The notes under the pieces: model-generated
What the model was told of the DNA's origin: nothing
Databases searched by the model: none
Seen by the model: only the letters and a program-made list of their open reading frames with translations
Shown: positions 17,926-25,348 of the stretch, piece after piece
Layout: every line of letters starts with the position of its first letter
How positions within the stretch are numbered: the first letter of the stretch is position 1
Assembly (NCBI GenBank): GCA_949286115.1
Contig: CASEBK010000020.1
Coordinates: 25,671-89,670, forward strand
DNA: 64,000 nt
Direction: 5' to 3'
Source of the DNA: an uncultured Veillonellaceae bacterium
Lineage (GTDB): Bacteria > Bacillota > Negativicutes > Veillonellales > Dialisteraceae
Translations under genes and position numbers: made by a program

Positions 17926-18699
17926 ATGAAGCTCTTCGACACGCACGCTCACGTGTACGACAAAGCCTTCGACAATGACCGCGACGCCATGATGAAGACC
18001 GTGTGGGACGTGTGCGATTACGTGGTATGCCCGGCGGAGGATCTCGAGACGAGCCGAAAGGCGCTCGCCATGGCGAAGGAATATCCCCATATGTACGCCG
18101 CGGCCGGCATCCATCCGCAGCTTACCGCAAAAGCGACGGAGGAAGAGCTCGCCGCCATCCGCGAGCTGGCGAAGACTGAAGAGAAGATCGTCGCCATCGG
18201 CGAGATTGGCCTCGATTATTACTACCTCTACAGTGACATCGAGACGCAGAAAGAGTGGTTCGGACGGCAGATCGACCTGGCCGCCGAGCTGGACCTGCCG
18301 ATCCTCATCCACGACCGCGATGCCCACGGCGATACGCTCGCTATCCTGAAGGAGCACCAGACAGACCGCCTTCGGGGCATTCTCCACTGCTACAGCGGAA
18401 GCCTTGAAATGGCGAAGGAGCTCATCAGGATGGGCTTCTACATCTCCTTTGCCGGCCCGGTGGTCTTCCCGAAGAGCACGAAGCTCAAGGAAGTGGCCAG
18501 AGAGCTGCCCCTCTCCCGTATCCTCGTGGAGACGGACAGCCCGTATCTCACGCCGCCGCCCTTCCGCGGCCGCCGGAACGATCCCTCGAAAGTGCAGTAC
18601 GTGGCCGAAGAGATCGCCCGCCTGAAGGATCTCCCCGTGGAGACCGTGGTGGAAGCGACGCGGCGGAACGCGCTGGATATCTATCAGATCAAAGACTGA
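17926..18699 (+). CDS. tatD: TatD family metal-dependent DNase
   Basis: A 257-residue amidohydrolase-like TIM barrel. Metal ligands are visible in FDTHAHVYD at the N terminus, AIGEIGLDYYY (about residue 88-98), LIHDRDAH, LHCYSG and the final VETDSPYLTPP. TatD/YabD proteins are Mg-dependent 3'-5' nucleases. It follows metG after one base, as metS-yabD do in Bacillus. Confidence 0.9.
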   Translation: MKLFDTHAHVYDKAFDNDRDAMMKTVWDVCDYVVCPAEDLETSRKALAMAKEYPHMYAAAGIHPQLTAKATEEELAAIRELAKTEEKIVAIGEIGLDYYYLYSDIETQKEWFGRQIDLAAELDLPILIHDRDAHGDTLAILKEHQTDRLRGILHCYSGSLEMAKELIRMGFYISFAGPVVFPKSTKLKEVARELPLSRILVETDSPYLTPPPFRGRRNDPSKVQYVAEEIARLKDLPVETVVEATRRNALDIYQIKD

Positions 18700-18704
18700 G
18701 AAAA

Positions 18705-18726
18705 GCTCCCCTGCGGGGGCTTTTTG
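18705..18726 (+). terminator. Terminator after tatD
   Basis: GCTCCC-CTGC-GGGGGC followed by TTTTTGCTTT. Confidence 0.88.
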
Positions 18727-18802
18727 CTTTGGAAGACTTTAACAGCAAAGAGATATGCTAATTGGTTGGAAAATAAATTTGAAATAGCCTTATAGAGCGA
18801 TT

Positions 18803-18831
18803 TTGCACTGCGAGCGTATCTCTGCTATAAT
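18803..18831 (+). promoter_or_regulatory. Promoter of citC
   Basis: TTGCAC - 17 bases - TATAAT, with a TGC extension of the -10. One of the best sigma-A type promoters in the window. Confidence 0.75.
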
Positions 18832-18837
18832 GGATGC

Positions 18838-18853
18838 ATGACAAATATGTCAT
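18838..18853. promoter_or_regulatory. Inverted repeat over the citC transcription start
   Basis: ATGACA-AATA-TGTCAT, six paired bases per arm, centred about 15 bases past the -10. A protein bound here would block transcription, so it is a repressor-site candidate. Confidence 0.45.
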
Positions 18854-18901
18854 CAAGTTTTACTTTTTCTCATAAAATGACCTTTGAAAGGAGGCACTCC
18901 T

Positions 18902-19948
18902 ATGATCACAGAGCAGGAGATCTACCTGACCGATCCTGTGGCCAAGGCGGAAGTCATCGAATTTTTGAAGGGCTTCGACCTGACGTTCACCGGCAACATC
19001 GACTACACGATGGGCCTTTTTGACGACGGGAAGCTCATCGCCACGGGCTCTCTCGGCGGCCGCGTCATGCGCGATATCGCCATCTCGGAAGAATATCAGC
19101 ACAAAGGGCTGACGCACCGCATCATCCGCAACCTCGAAGGGGAATCGCACCGCCGGGGCATCACGGGCAATCAGATCTTCACGAAGCCGCAGAACGTGCC
19201 GGTCTTCGAGCACATGGGCTTCAAGCTGGTGTGCGTGGCTGAGCCGTATGCGGCGCTTCTCGAAAAAGGCCAGAATACGCTGGAAGAATACCTGAACCGC
19301 ATCCGTCCGATCCTCGGCACCGGGGAAGGACGGAACCGCGGAGCCATCGTGATGAACTGCAATCCCTTCACGCTGGGCCATCGGTCTCTTGTGGAATACG
19401 CGGTGAACAACTGCGATGAAGTGATCATCTTCGCTGTACAGGAAGACCGCTCCATTTTCCCGTTCTCCGACCGCTTCTCCCTGATGAAGCAGGGCGTGCA
19501 GGACATGCGAGGCGTGCAGATCGTCAGCGGCGGCGACTACATCATTTCCAATGCTACTTTCCCGACGTACTTCATCAAGGGCACGCAGGAATTGGCGGCG
19601 CAGACGAAGCTTGACGCGACGGTCTTTGCGACGCGCATCGCACCGGCTCTCAATATCACTGTGCGCTTCGTCGGCGACGAGCCGTCTGATAAGACGACGC
19701 TCGCCTACAACAGGGCGATGAAGGAAGTCTTCGGCTCTAACGGGCTGGAGCTCAAGATCATCCCCCGCGAACAGAAAGGCGACCAGGTGGTGAGCGCCTC
19801 CACGGTGCGCCGCGCTCTCGTGGACGACGATTGGGAGACCGTGCGCCGCATGGTGCCGCGCACGACGCTGAACTATCTTCAGAGCGAAGCGGGCGAGGCC
19901 ATCATCCAGAAGATGAAGCTCATGGCGAGCCTGGGACAGAAGATCTGA
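18902..19948 (+). CDS. citC: [Citrate (pro-3S)-lyase] ligase (orphan)
   Basis: A 348-residue protein with two parts. An N-terminal GNAT-like domain (about 1-140) has YQHKGLTHRIIRNLE. A C-terminal nucleotidyltransferase domain carries IVMNCNPFTLGHRSLVEYA with the HxGH-like site, and later QVVSASTVRRAL. CitC acetylates the thiol of the citrate lyase acyl carrier protein using acetate and ATP. No citD, citE, citF, citX or citG lies in the window, so the gene stands alone. AAAGGAGG fixes the start at 18902 instead of 18884. A related orphan paralogue with another acyl-carrier substrate cannot be excluded. Confidence 0.88.
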   Translation: MITEQEIYLTDPVAKAEVIEFLKGFDLTFTGNIDYTMGLFDDGKLIATGSLGGRVMRDIAISEEYQHKGLTHRIIRNLEGESHRRGITGNQIFTKPQNVPVFEHMGFKLVCVAEPYAALLEKGQNTLEEYLNRIRPILGTGEGRNRGAIVMNCNPFTLGHRSLVEYAVNNCDEVIIFAVQEDRSIFPFSDRFSLMKQGVQDMRGVQIVSGGDYIISNATFPTYFIKGTQELAAQTKLDATVFATRIAPALNITVRFVGDEPSDKTTLAYNRAMKEVFGSNGLELKIIPREQKGDQVVSASTVRRALVDDDWETVRRMVPRTTLNYLQSEAGEAIIQKMKLMASLGQKI

Positions 19949-19958
19949 GAAAAAAGGA

Positions 19959-19997
19959 AAAAGACCGCAGTCTCTTTCGGGAGGCGGCGGCCTTTTT
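19959..19997 (+). terminator. Terminator after citC
   Basis: AAAGACCGC pairs with GCGGCCTTT (one mismatch) around a partly paired loop, followed by TTTTT. Confidence 0.75.
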
Positions 19998-20000
19998 GTG

Positions 20001-20338
20001 TGCTCATTTTTTTCGGAAACGGTGAGAAAGTGACAAAAGATGAGGGGGCAAAGTCCTTTCGGGAAGGCGGCGAGCGGGCGTTGCCGGGCCGCAGGGCACA
20101 TCGGGGGCTTTTGCTATGAAAAACGTTTTTCAAATGAAAAAGGGCAGAGGGGCATGGCGGCCCCGGAGGGAGGCAGAGACCCCGCAGGGGACGAAAAGAG
20201 GCAGAGGGGAGCGCAGACCTCGGAAAAAGTAAAGACCTCTGAGGGGGCAGCAGACATCGAAGGAGGCGGTGGCCGCTGCCAGTTTGAGCGGGAAGGAAGA
20301 TGTTATTTTTTCAAGACCAAACAAACTTTCTGATTTTG
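20001..20338. other. Gene-free purine-rich gap between citC and the radical SAM gene
   Basis: No credible gene. A reading frame at 20040-20333 has no ribosome site and an implausible composition. The stretch 20140-20280 is strongly purine-biased on the + strand with repeated GGCAGAG/GGGGCAG words and several G-runs. At 20117-20132 lies a perfect 16-base palindrome, TGAAAAACGTTTTTCA. These may be regulatory or remnants of a decayed gene. Confidence 0.4.
20117..20132. repeat. Perfect 16-base palindrome
   Basis: TGAAAAACGTTTTTCA reads the same on both strands and is AT-rich in a GC-rich surrounding. A dimeric regulator site is possible, but it is over 200 bases from the nearest promoter. Confidence 0.5.
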
Positions 20339-20347
20339 TGATATAAT
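20339..20347 (+). promoter_or_regulatory. Extended -10 promoter of the radical SAM pair
   Basis: TGA-TATAAT about 32 bases before the start codon at 20379, no clear -35. Confidence 0.55.
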
Positions 20348-20378
20348 GAGAAAAAATGTTTGGGCATAGGAGGAACAG

Positions 20379-21620
20379 ATGGAGCTGGAAGAAAAACTGG
20401 CGATCCTGGCGGACGCGGCGAAGTACGACGTATCCTGCGCGTCCAGCGGTTCGAAGCAGCGGAACACGCCCGGCGGCACGGGGAATGCGAGTTACGCCGG
20501 TATCTGCCACAGCTGGGCGGCGGACGGGCGGTGCATCTCGCTTCTGAAGATCCTCATGACCAATTCGTGTATCTATGACTGCGAATACTGCGTGAATCGG
20601 AGGAGCCACGATACGAAGCGGGCCATGCTTACCGTGGAGGAGATCGTCCGCGTGACCATGCAGTTTTATCGGAGAAATTACATCGAAGGGCTCTTCTTGA
20701 GCTCCGGCATCGTGCGCTCGCCGGACTACACCACCGAGCTCCTGCTCTGCGTGGCGAAGACGCTGCGCCTGCGGGAGCGGTTCAACGGCTACATCCATAT
20801 GAAGGCCATCCCCGGGACGGACGAGCGTCTGCTGGATGAGCTGGGGCGGCACGTGGACCGGATGAGCGTCAATATGGAGCTGCCGTCGGAGCCGTCTCTC
20901 CGGCTGCTCGCGCCGCAGAAGACACGGAAGGCCATCCTCTCGCCGATGAAATTCATCCACGACCGGCTGGAGGAGCAGTCGGAGGAGAGGAAACAGAAGA
21001 GACGACCGGCGCCCTTCGTCCCGGCGGGGCAGTCCACGCAGCTCATCGTCGGCGCGAGCGGAGAGAGCGACCGCCAGATCCTGCGCCTCACGGAAGGGCT
21101 CTACCGCGCGGTGGGACTGAAGCGGGTCTATTACTCGGCGTATGTGCCGGTGATGCGCGGCAAGAATCTTCCTGTCATCGTGCAGCCTCCGCTCCTTCGG
21201 GAGAACCGGCTGTATCAGGCGGACTGGCTGCTCCGGTATTACCATTTCACCGCCGACGAGCTGCTTCCGGAGTCGGCGCCGGATTTTGATCTGGCGCTCG
21301 ATCCGAAAGCGTTCTGGGCGCTTCAGCACCGGGAGCTCTTTCCGGTGGAGGTGAACCGCGCGCCTTATGAGCTGCTGCTCCGCGTGCCCGGCGTAGGCGT
21401 CGCCTCGGCTCGGCGCATCGCAGCGCTCCGCCGCTATGGCTGGCTCTCTCTGGACAGCCTGCGGAGGGTGGGGCTCGTGTGGAAACGGGCTCGCCATTTT
21501 CTTACTGTCCGGGGAAAATATTACGGATGGGGCGACGCTGAGGCACTTCGGAACGATCTGGTATCGGTCCGGGGGCAGAAGGCCATGGAAGAGATGAGCC
21601 TGTTCGAAGGGGAGGTGTGA
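20379..21620 (+). CDS. Putative DNA modification/repair radical SAM protein
   Basis: A 413-residue radical SAM enzyme. The 4Fe-4S cluster motif is CIYDCEYC (CxxxCxxC) near residue 65, in the typical TNSCIYDCEYCVNRR setting. A helix-hairpin-helix DNA-binding element, LLLRVPGVGVASARRIAALRR, lies near residue 330-350. The layout matches the family annotated as putative DNA modification/repair radical SAM protein (TIGR03916), which almost always neighbours a DUF4130/TIGR03915 protein, as here. The chemistry is unknown; DNA repair or base modification is inferred from the HhH and partner. GGAGG lies 10 bases before the ATG. Confidence 0.85.
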   Translation: MELEEKLAILADAAKYDVSCASSGSKQRNTPGGTGNASYAGICHSWAADGRCISLLKILMTNSCIYDCEYCVNRRSHDTKRAMLTVEEIVRVTMQFYRRNYIEGLFLSSGIVRSPDYTTELLLCVAKTLRLRERFNGYIHMKAIPGTDERLLDELGRHVDRMSVNMELPSEPSLRLLAPQKTRKAILSPMKFIHDRLEEQSEERKQKRRPAPFVPAGQSTQLIVGASGESDRQILRLTEGLYRAVGLKRVYYSAYVPVMRGKNLPVIVQPPLLRENRLYQADWLLRYYHFTADELLPESAPDFDLALDPKAFWALQHRELFPVEVNRAPYELLLRVPGVGVASARRIAALRRYGWLSLDSLRRVGLVWKRARHFLTVRGKYYGWGDAEALRNDLVSVRGQKAMEEMSLFEGEV

Positions 21621-21622
21621 CC

Positions 21623-22378
21623 ATGATCTACCGGTATGACGGTACGTTTCCCGGCTTTCTCTGCGCGGTCTACGAGGCCTACCACGACGGGACGAGCCAT
21701 ACGGAGGGCATCTGCGCCGGTACGGCCCCGGCGGGGCTCTTTTCAGAAGAAAAAGAGGTCGCATCCCGGGAAGAGACGGCGCTCAGAGTGGGCGCGGCGT
21801 TCTACCGGAACTGCGGCCGCGCGGCGTCGCAGTGGCTCTACCGGGCGTTTCTCGCCGAAGAGGAGGGGCGGGAGGACGTGCTCTTCACCTATGTGCGGGA
21901 GGGGTTCCGTCTGAAGCGGGGGCTCTACGCCCGGCGCGCGGAGCCATGGGCGTGGACCGTGTTTCAGTGGGCGCAGAAGACCGGCGCGGAAGCGGGCAAG
22001 CTCATGGGGCTGGTGCGGTTCCGCGAGCTGGCGGAAGGGCTGCTCTATGCAGAGATCAGCCCCACTCACGACGTGCTGCCGCTTCTTGCTCCGCATTTCC
22101 GGAAGCGCCTTTCGGGAGAGGCCTGGGCGATCCACGACGTGCGCCGCCGCCGCGCCGCCTGCTGGGATCGGCATACGCTCTTTCTGGCGGAAGTGCCCGA
22201 GCGGGCGGAAGACATCCGAAACAGCGAAAGCGAAGAAGCGCTGCAGCGAATGTGGCGGACCTATTACCGGCACATCGCCGTGACGGAGCGGCACAATCCG
22301 GACCTCCGGCGCTCTTTCATGCCGCAGAAATACTGGCGGTACCTGCCGGAGATGCAGGAGAGACCTGGCAGCCGTTGA
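21623..22378 (+). CDS. DUF4130 / TIGR03915 family DNA metabolism protein
   Basis: A 251-residue partner of the radical SAM protein before it. It begins with the family hallmark IYRYDGTFPGFLCAVYEAY and ends in the conserved region RHNPDLRRSFMPQKYWRYLPEM. In other bacteria this domain occurs alone or fused to a uracil-DNA glycosylase fold, which supports a DNA repair role, but no activity is established from sequence. A GTG at 21617 sits on the Shine-Dalgarno GGAGG, so the ATG at 21623 (7-base spacing) is the better start. Confidence 0.82.
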   Translation: MIYRYDGTFPGFLCAVYEAYHDGTSHTEGICAGTAPAGLFSEEKEVASREETALRVGAAFYRNCGRAASQWLYRAFLAEEEGREDVLFTYVREGFRLKRGLYARRAEPWAWTVFQWAQKTGAEAGKLMGLVRFRELAEGLLYAEISPTHDVLPLLAPHFRKRLSGEAWAIHDVRRRRAACWDRHTLFLAEVPERAEDIRNSESEEALQRMWRTYYRHIAVTERHNPDLRRSFMPQKYWRYLPEMQERPGSR

Positions 22379-22379
22379 C

Positions 22380-22411
22380 ATTTCTGTAAAAAGTTTATGA
22401 TTTCTGTAAAA
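22380..22411 (+). repeat. Tandem 12-base direct repeats upstream of the rhodanese promoter
   Basis: ATTTCTGTAAAA occurs at 22380-22391 and again at 22400-22411, exactly 20 bases apart (two helical turns). The second copy ends 6 bases before the -35. The position and phase suit an activator that binds direct repeats. Confidence 0.5.
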
Positions 22412-22417
22412 TTTATT

Positions 22418-22448
22418 TTGAAAACGGGCGGTCTCTTCCCGGTATAAT
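22418..22448 (+). promoter_or_regulatory. Promoter of the rhodanese lipoprotein gene
   Basis: TTGAAA - 19 bases - TATAAT, 25 bases before the start codon. The wide spacer suggests it needs an activator, consistent with the upstream direct repeats. Confidence 0.5.
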
Positions 22449-22473
22449 GAACATACCTGAAAGGAGGACGGCC

Positions 22474-22875
22474 ATGAAAAAGATCATTCTGGCAGCATGT
22501 GCGCTCGCGCTGGGGCTCACCGTGGGGTGTGCCGGAAGCAGCGGCGCGGGATATCAGTCCATCTCGCCGAAGGAAGCGAAGGCGCGGATGGCGGAAGGCG
22601 CAGTGGTGGTGGATGTGCGGGAGCCGGCGGAGTACGACGCAGGCCACGTGCCGGGGGCGCGTCTCTTGCCGCTCGGTACGATCGACGGAAAGACGGCCGC
22701 CGCGGTCATCCCGGACAAGGGCACGGAAGTGCTCGTGTACTGCCGGACCGGCGTGCGCAGCAAAAAGGGCGCGGCAAAGCTCGCGGACCTTGGCTATACG
22801 AACGTCTCCGAGTTCGGCGGCATCGTGCAGTGGCCTTACGAGGTGGTCCGTACTGCCGAAGGCGATAAGGCATGA
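22474..22875 (+). CDS. Rhodanese-domain lipoprotein
   Basis: A 133-residue protein with a lipoprotein signal (MKKIILAACALALGLTVGC, lipobox ending at Cys 19) followed by one rhodanese domain. The domain shows VVDVREPAEYDAGHVPGA and the active-site loop VYCRTGVRSKKGA, with the catalytic Cys at about residue 91. It probably handles sulfane sulfur at the outer face of the inner membrane. Start chosen at the ATG behind AAAGGAGG. Its stop overlaps the next start as ATGA. Confidence 0.87.
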   Translation: MKKIILAACALALGLTVGCAGSSGAGYQSISPKEAKARMAEGAVVVDVREPAEYDAGHVPGARLLPLGTIDGKTAAAVIPDKGTEVLVYCRTGVRSKKGAAKLADLGYTNVSEFGGIVQWPYEVVRTAEGDKA

Positions 22876-23609
22876 AGCCGCAGAAGGCGCTTCGCGAAGC
22901 GGCAGAGGCGGCTATCGCGGCGCATCCCGGCGCGCGGGTGCTGCCATTTACCTGCGATGGAGAGAAGTACTGGCTCAAGAGGAAACAGAGCAACGGACGG
23001 ATACAGCTCGTAAAATACTCTGTGGAGCAGCAGTTCTACTACGAAGCAGCGCGCATCGAGATCGCATCGGAAGCGTCGGATCATGCGCCGGAAATGGTGC
23101 TCCTCACGGATGATTACTTCGTGCTCCGCGATGGGGGCCGTTCGGTCCACGACTGGCTCCTCTCCGATGCGCCGGAGGAGGAGAAGCTCCATATTCTGCA
23201 GGAAGCGGGAAAGGCACTCTGCGAGCTCCATCAGGCAGGACTCTATCACGGGCGGCCGGCACCCCGCGACATGGTATGGGACGGCCGCTGCATCACCTTC
23301 CTCGACTGGGAGAATCGCACCTATTTTCACGACCTGCCGCACCGGCAGATGACGGACGCGGCGCTCTTCCTGCAGGGACTATATCGCGAGCGGTGGATGA
23401 AGGACTCCTATGTCCGCGCGGCGTGGGACGGTTACCGGAAAGCGGGCGGCGCGGCGATCCTCCTGGAGACGGGGCGCTTTCTGGCCGATCATAAGATCAT
23501 TTCTCGTCTCACGGGCATCCTCCATCCCTTTCATTTCAAAGACGTGGAGCCTCTTGAAAAAGTGTATCGCTGGTTCGCCTCGCACGAGGAGGAACTGGTC
23601 CATTCATAA
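22872..23609 (+). CDS. Predicted kinase-fold protein of unknown substrate
   Basis: A 245-residue protein with features of a small protein kinase-like or lipopolysaccharide-kinase-like fold. YWLKRKQSNGR resembles an N-lobe Lys strand near residue 35. ELHQAGLYHGRPAPRDMVWD (about 118-137) resembles a catalytic loop in which the usual HxDxxxxN is HGRPAPRDMVW. ITFLDWEN resembles the Mg-binding DFG position. I do not recognise a named family. The 4-base overlap with the rhodanese lipoprotein implies a shared pathway, perhaps at the envelope. Confidence 0.6.
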   Translation: MKPQKALREAAEAAIAAHPGARVLPFTCDGEKYWLKRKQSNGRIQLVKYSVEQQFYYEAARIEIASEASDHAPEMVLLTDDYFVLRDGGRSVHDWLLSDAPEEEKLHILQEAGKALCELHQAGLYHGRPAPRDMVWDGRCITFLDWENRTYFHDLPHRQMTDAALFLQGLYRERWMKDSYVRAAWDGYRKAGGAAILLETGRFLADHKIISRLTGILHPFHFKDVEPLEKVYRWFASHEEELVHS

Positions 23610-23613
23610 AACG

Positions 23614-23645
23614 ATCCTTCCGGCTGTGGCCCGGAGGGATTTTTT
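23614..23645 (+). terminator. Terminator after the kinase-fold gene
   Basis: ATCCTTCCGG pairs with CCGGAGGGAT around a short loop, followed by TTTTT. Confidence 0.88.
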
Positions 23646-23744
23646 GTGTCATGGTAGCCAAAAACAGGGCAGGCATATATAATAAAGGAGTTAAGACCAT
23701 GATTTTTAGAAAACTCTAATAAATAGGACCACAGGAGGACCGAG

Positions 23745-24236
23745 ATGGCGAAAGACTATTCATTCGACGTGGTGTGCCGCACGGATCTGGCGGAGGCGGC
23801 CAATGCGGTGAACCAGGCGGCCAAGGAGATCCGCACGCGCTACGATTTCAAGGGCAGCAAGAGCTCCGTCACGCTCGCGGACGGGACGCTCACGCTCCTT
23901 GGAGACGACGACTTCAAGCTGCGCCTCGTGCGGGAGATCGTCAATGGGAAGCTGGTGAAGCGGGGCATTTCTCTTAAGAATCTCACCGAGGGGAAGAAGG
24001 AGCCTGCCGCAGGCGGCATGGTGCGGCAGGTGCTTACCTTCAAGAACGGCATTGAGGCTGAGCTTGCCAAGGACATCGTCAAGCGCATCAAGGGCTCCGG
24101 TATCAAGGTGCAGGCGAAGATCAACGGGGACGAGCTCCGCGTGAGCGGCAAAGACAAGGACGCGCTGCAGGCGACGATCGCTTTTCTGAAGGATCAGGAT
24201 CTGCCCGCCGAGCTGCAGTTCGTGAATTATCGCTGA
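23745..24236 (+). CDS. yajQ: YajQ family nucleotide-binding protein
   Basis: A 163-residue protein matching YajQ throughout: SFDVVCRTDLAEAANAVNQ at the start, IRTRYDFKGSKSSVTL, and DLPAELQFVNYR at the end. YajQ has two ferredoxin-like domains; homologues bind cyclic di-GMP or other nucleotides. Here it is the first gene of the cobalamin run, its stop sharing a base with the cbiD start (TGATG). It has a TATAAT at 23678 with a poor -35 and GGAGG before the ATG. Confidence 0.93.
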   Translation: MAKDYSFDVVCRTDLAEAANAVNQAAKEIRTRYDFKGSKSSVTLADGTLTLLGDDDFKLRLVREIVNGKLVKRGISLKNLTEGKKEPAAGGMVRQVLTFKNGIEAELAKDIVKRIKGSGIKVQAKINGDELRVSGKDKDALQATIAFLKDQDLPAELQFVNYR

Positions 24237-25348
24237 TGGAGGCACCGAATCTGGACCGGCCCATGAGGGAAGGCTACACCACGGGGGCGGCGGCCGCAGC
24301 GGCTATGAAGGCGGCGCTCTTGGCGCTCCGCGGGGAATTTCCGAAGACGGTGACGGTGCTCTCGCCGCAGCACGCGGAGATCACCGTGCCGGTGGAAGAG
24401 GCGTCCGCCGAGGACGGCACGGGCACGGCGACGGTCCTGAAGGACGGCGGGGACGACCTGGACTGCACCCACGGCACGCCGGTCATCGTGAAAGTGCAGT
24501 ACAGGGCAGAACCTGGACTCATCCTCAAGGCGGGGAAAGGCGTGGGCATCGTCACGAAGCCAGGTCTTCAGGTGCCGGTGGGACATCCTGCCATCAACCC
24601 GGGGCCGCAGCTCATGCTGCGCCAGGTCTATGAAACGATCGTCGGCCGGAAGAGGGGCGTGGTAGCGACGGTCTCGGTCCCCCGCGGGGAAGAGCTGGCC
24701 AAAGAGACGCTCAATCCCGCCATGGGCGTCGTGGGCGGTATTTCTATCCTGGGCACGACGGGCATCGTGAAGCCCATGAGCGAAGATGCGTATAAGCGGT
24801 CGCTCGCGCCGCAGCTCTCGGTCATCAAAGCCTGCGGATACAGGACGGCGGTGCTCTGCCCGGGGCGGATCGGCGAGACGGCCGCGTTCCGTATGGGCAT
24901 CCCTCGGGAGGTCATTGCCGAGACGAGCAATTTCATCGGCTACATGATGGAGCAGGCCGCCGCGGTGGGATTTCAAAAGCTCCTTCTCATCGGCCATATG
25001 GGAAAGCTCGTGAAGGTCACGTCCGGGAGCTTTCACACGTATAACCGCATGAGCGACGGACGCATGGAGACGATGGCCGCCTATGCCGCGCTGAACGGAG
25101 CGGGCCCTTCCGTCGTGCGGGAGATCCTGGAGTGCACGACTACGGACGCTGCTTCCGCGGTCATCGTCCGGGAGCATCTCGAAGCGGTATATCTCCAGAT
25201 GGCGGAGCGCGCCCAGGTGCGATGCGAGCGCTATCTTTTCGGCAAGGCCCGGGTGGGCGTCGTGTTCGCCGCCATGGACGGCACGGTCATCGCCGCGTCG
25301 AGCCGGGCGAAGGAGATCACAGAGGAAGAACAATGGCACATCGTTTGA
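24236..25348 (+). CDS. cbiD: Cobalt-precorrin-5B (C1)-methyltransferase
   Basis: A 370-residue CbiD, the anaerobic-pathway C1 methylase. Recognised from REGYTTGAAAAAAMKAAL at the N terminus, CTHGTPVIVKV, NPGPQLMLRQV, and GTTGIVKPMSEDAYKRSL. First dedicated gene of an anaerobic (cobalt-early) corrin ring run cbiD-E-T-F-G-H-J-C. It overlaps yajQ by one base and cbiE by 16. Confidence 0.94.
   Translation: MEAPNLDRPMREGYTTGAAAAAAMKAALLALRGEFPKTVTVLSPQHAEITVPVEEASAEDGTGTATVLKDGGDDLDCTHGTPVIVKVQYRAEPGLILKAGKGVGIVTKPGLQVPVGHPAINPGPQLMLRQVYETIVGRKRGVVATVSVPRGEELAKETLNPAMGVVGGISILGTTGIVKPMSEDAYKRSLAPQLSVIKACGYRTAVLCPGRIGETAAFRMGIPREVIAETSNFIGYMMEQAAAVGFQKLLLIGHMGKLVKVTSGSFHTYNRMSDGRMETMAAYAALNGAGPSVVREILECTTTDAASAVIVREHLEAVYLQMAERAQVRCERYLFGKARVGVVFAAMDGTVIAASSRAKEITEEEQWHIV

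Noticed and set aside
15681..17942. A 753-codon - strand frame opposite metG and rsmI
   Set aside because: His/Arg/Leu-rich composition typical of antisense frames; metG and rsmI account for the DNA.
20040..20333. A 97-codon frame in the citC-radical SAM gap
   Set aside because: No ribosome site, a composition dominated by Gly/Arg/Glu from purine-rich DNA, and no resemblance to any protein family.
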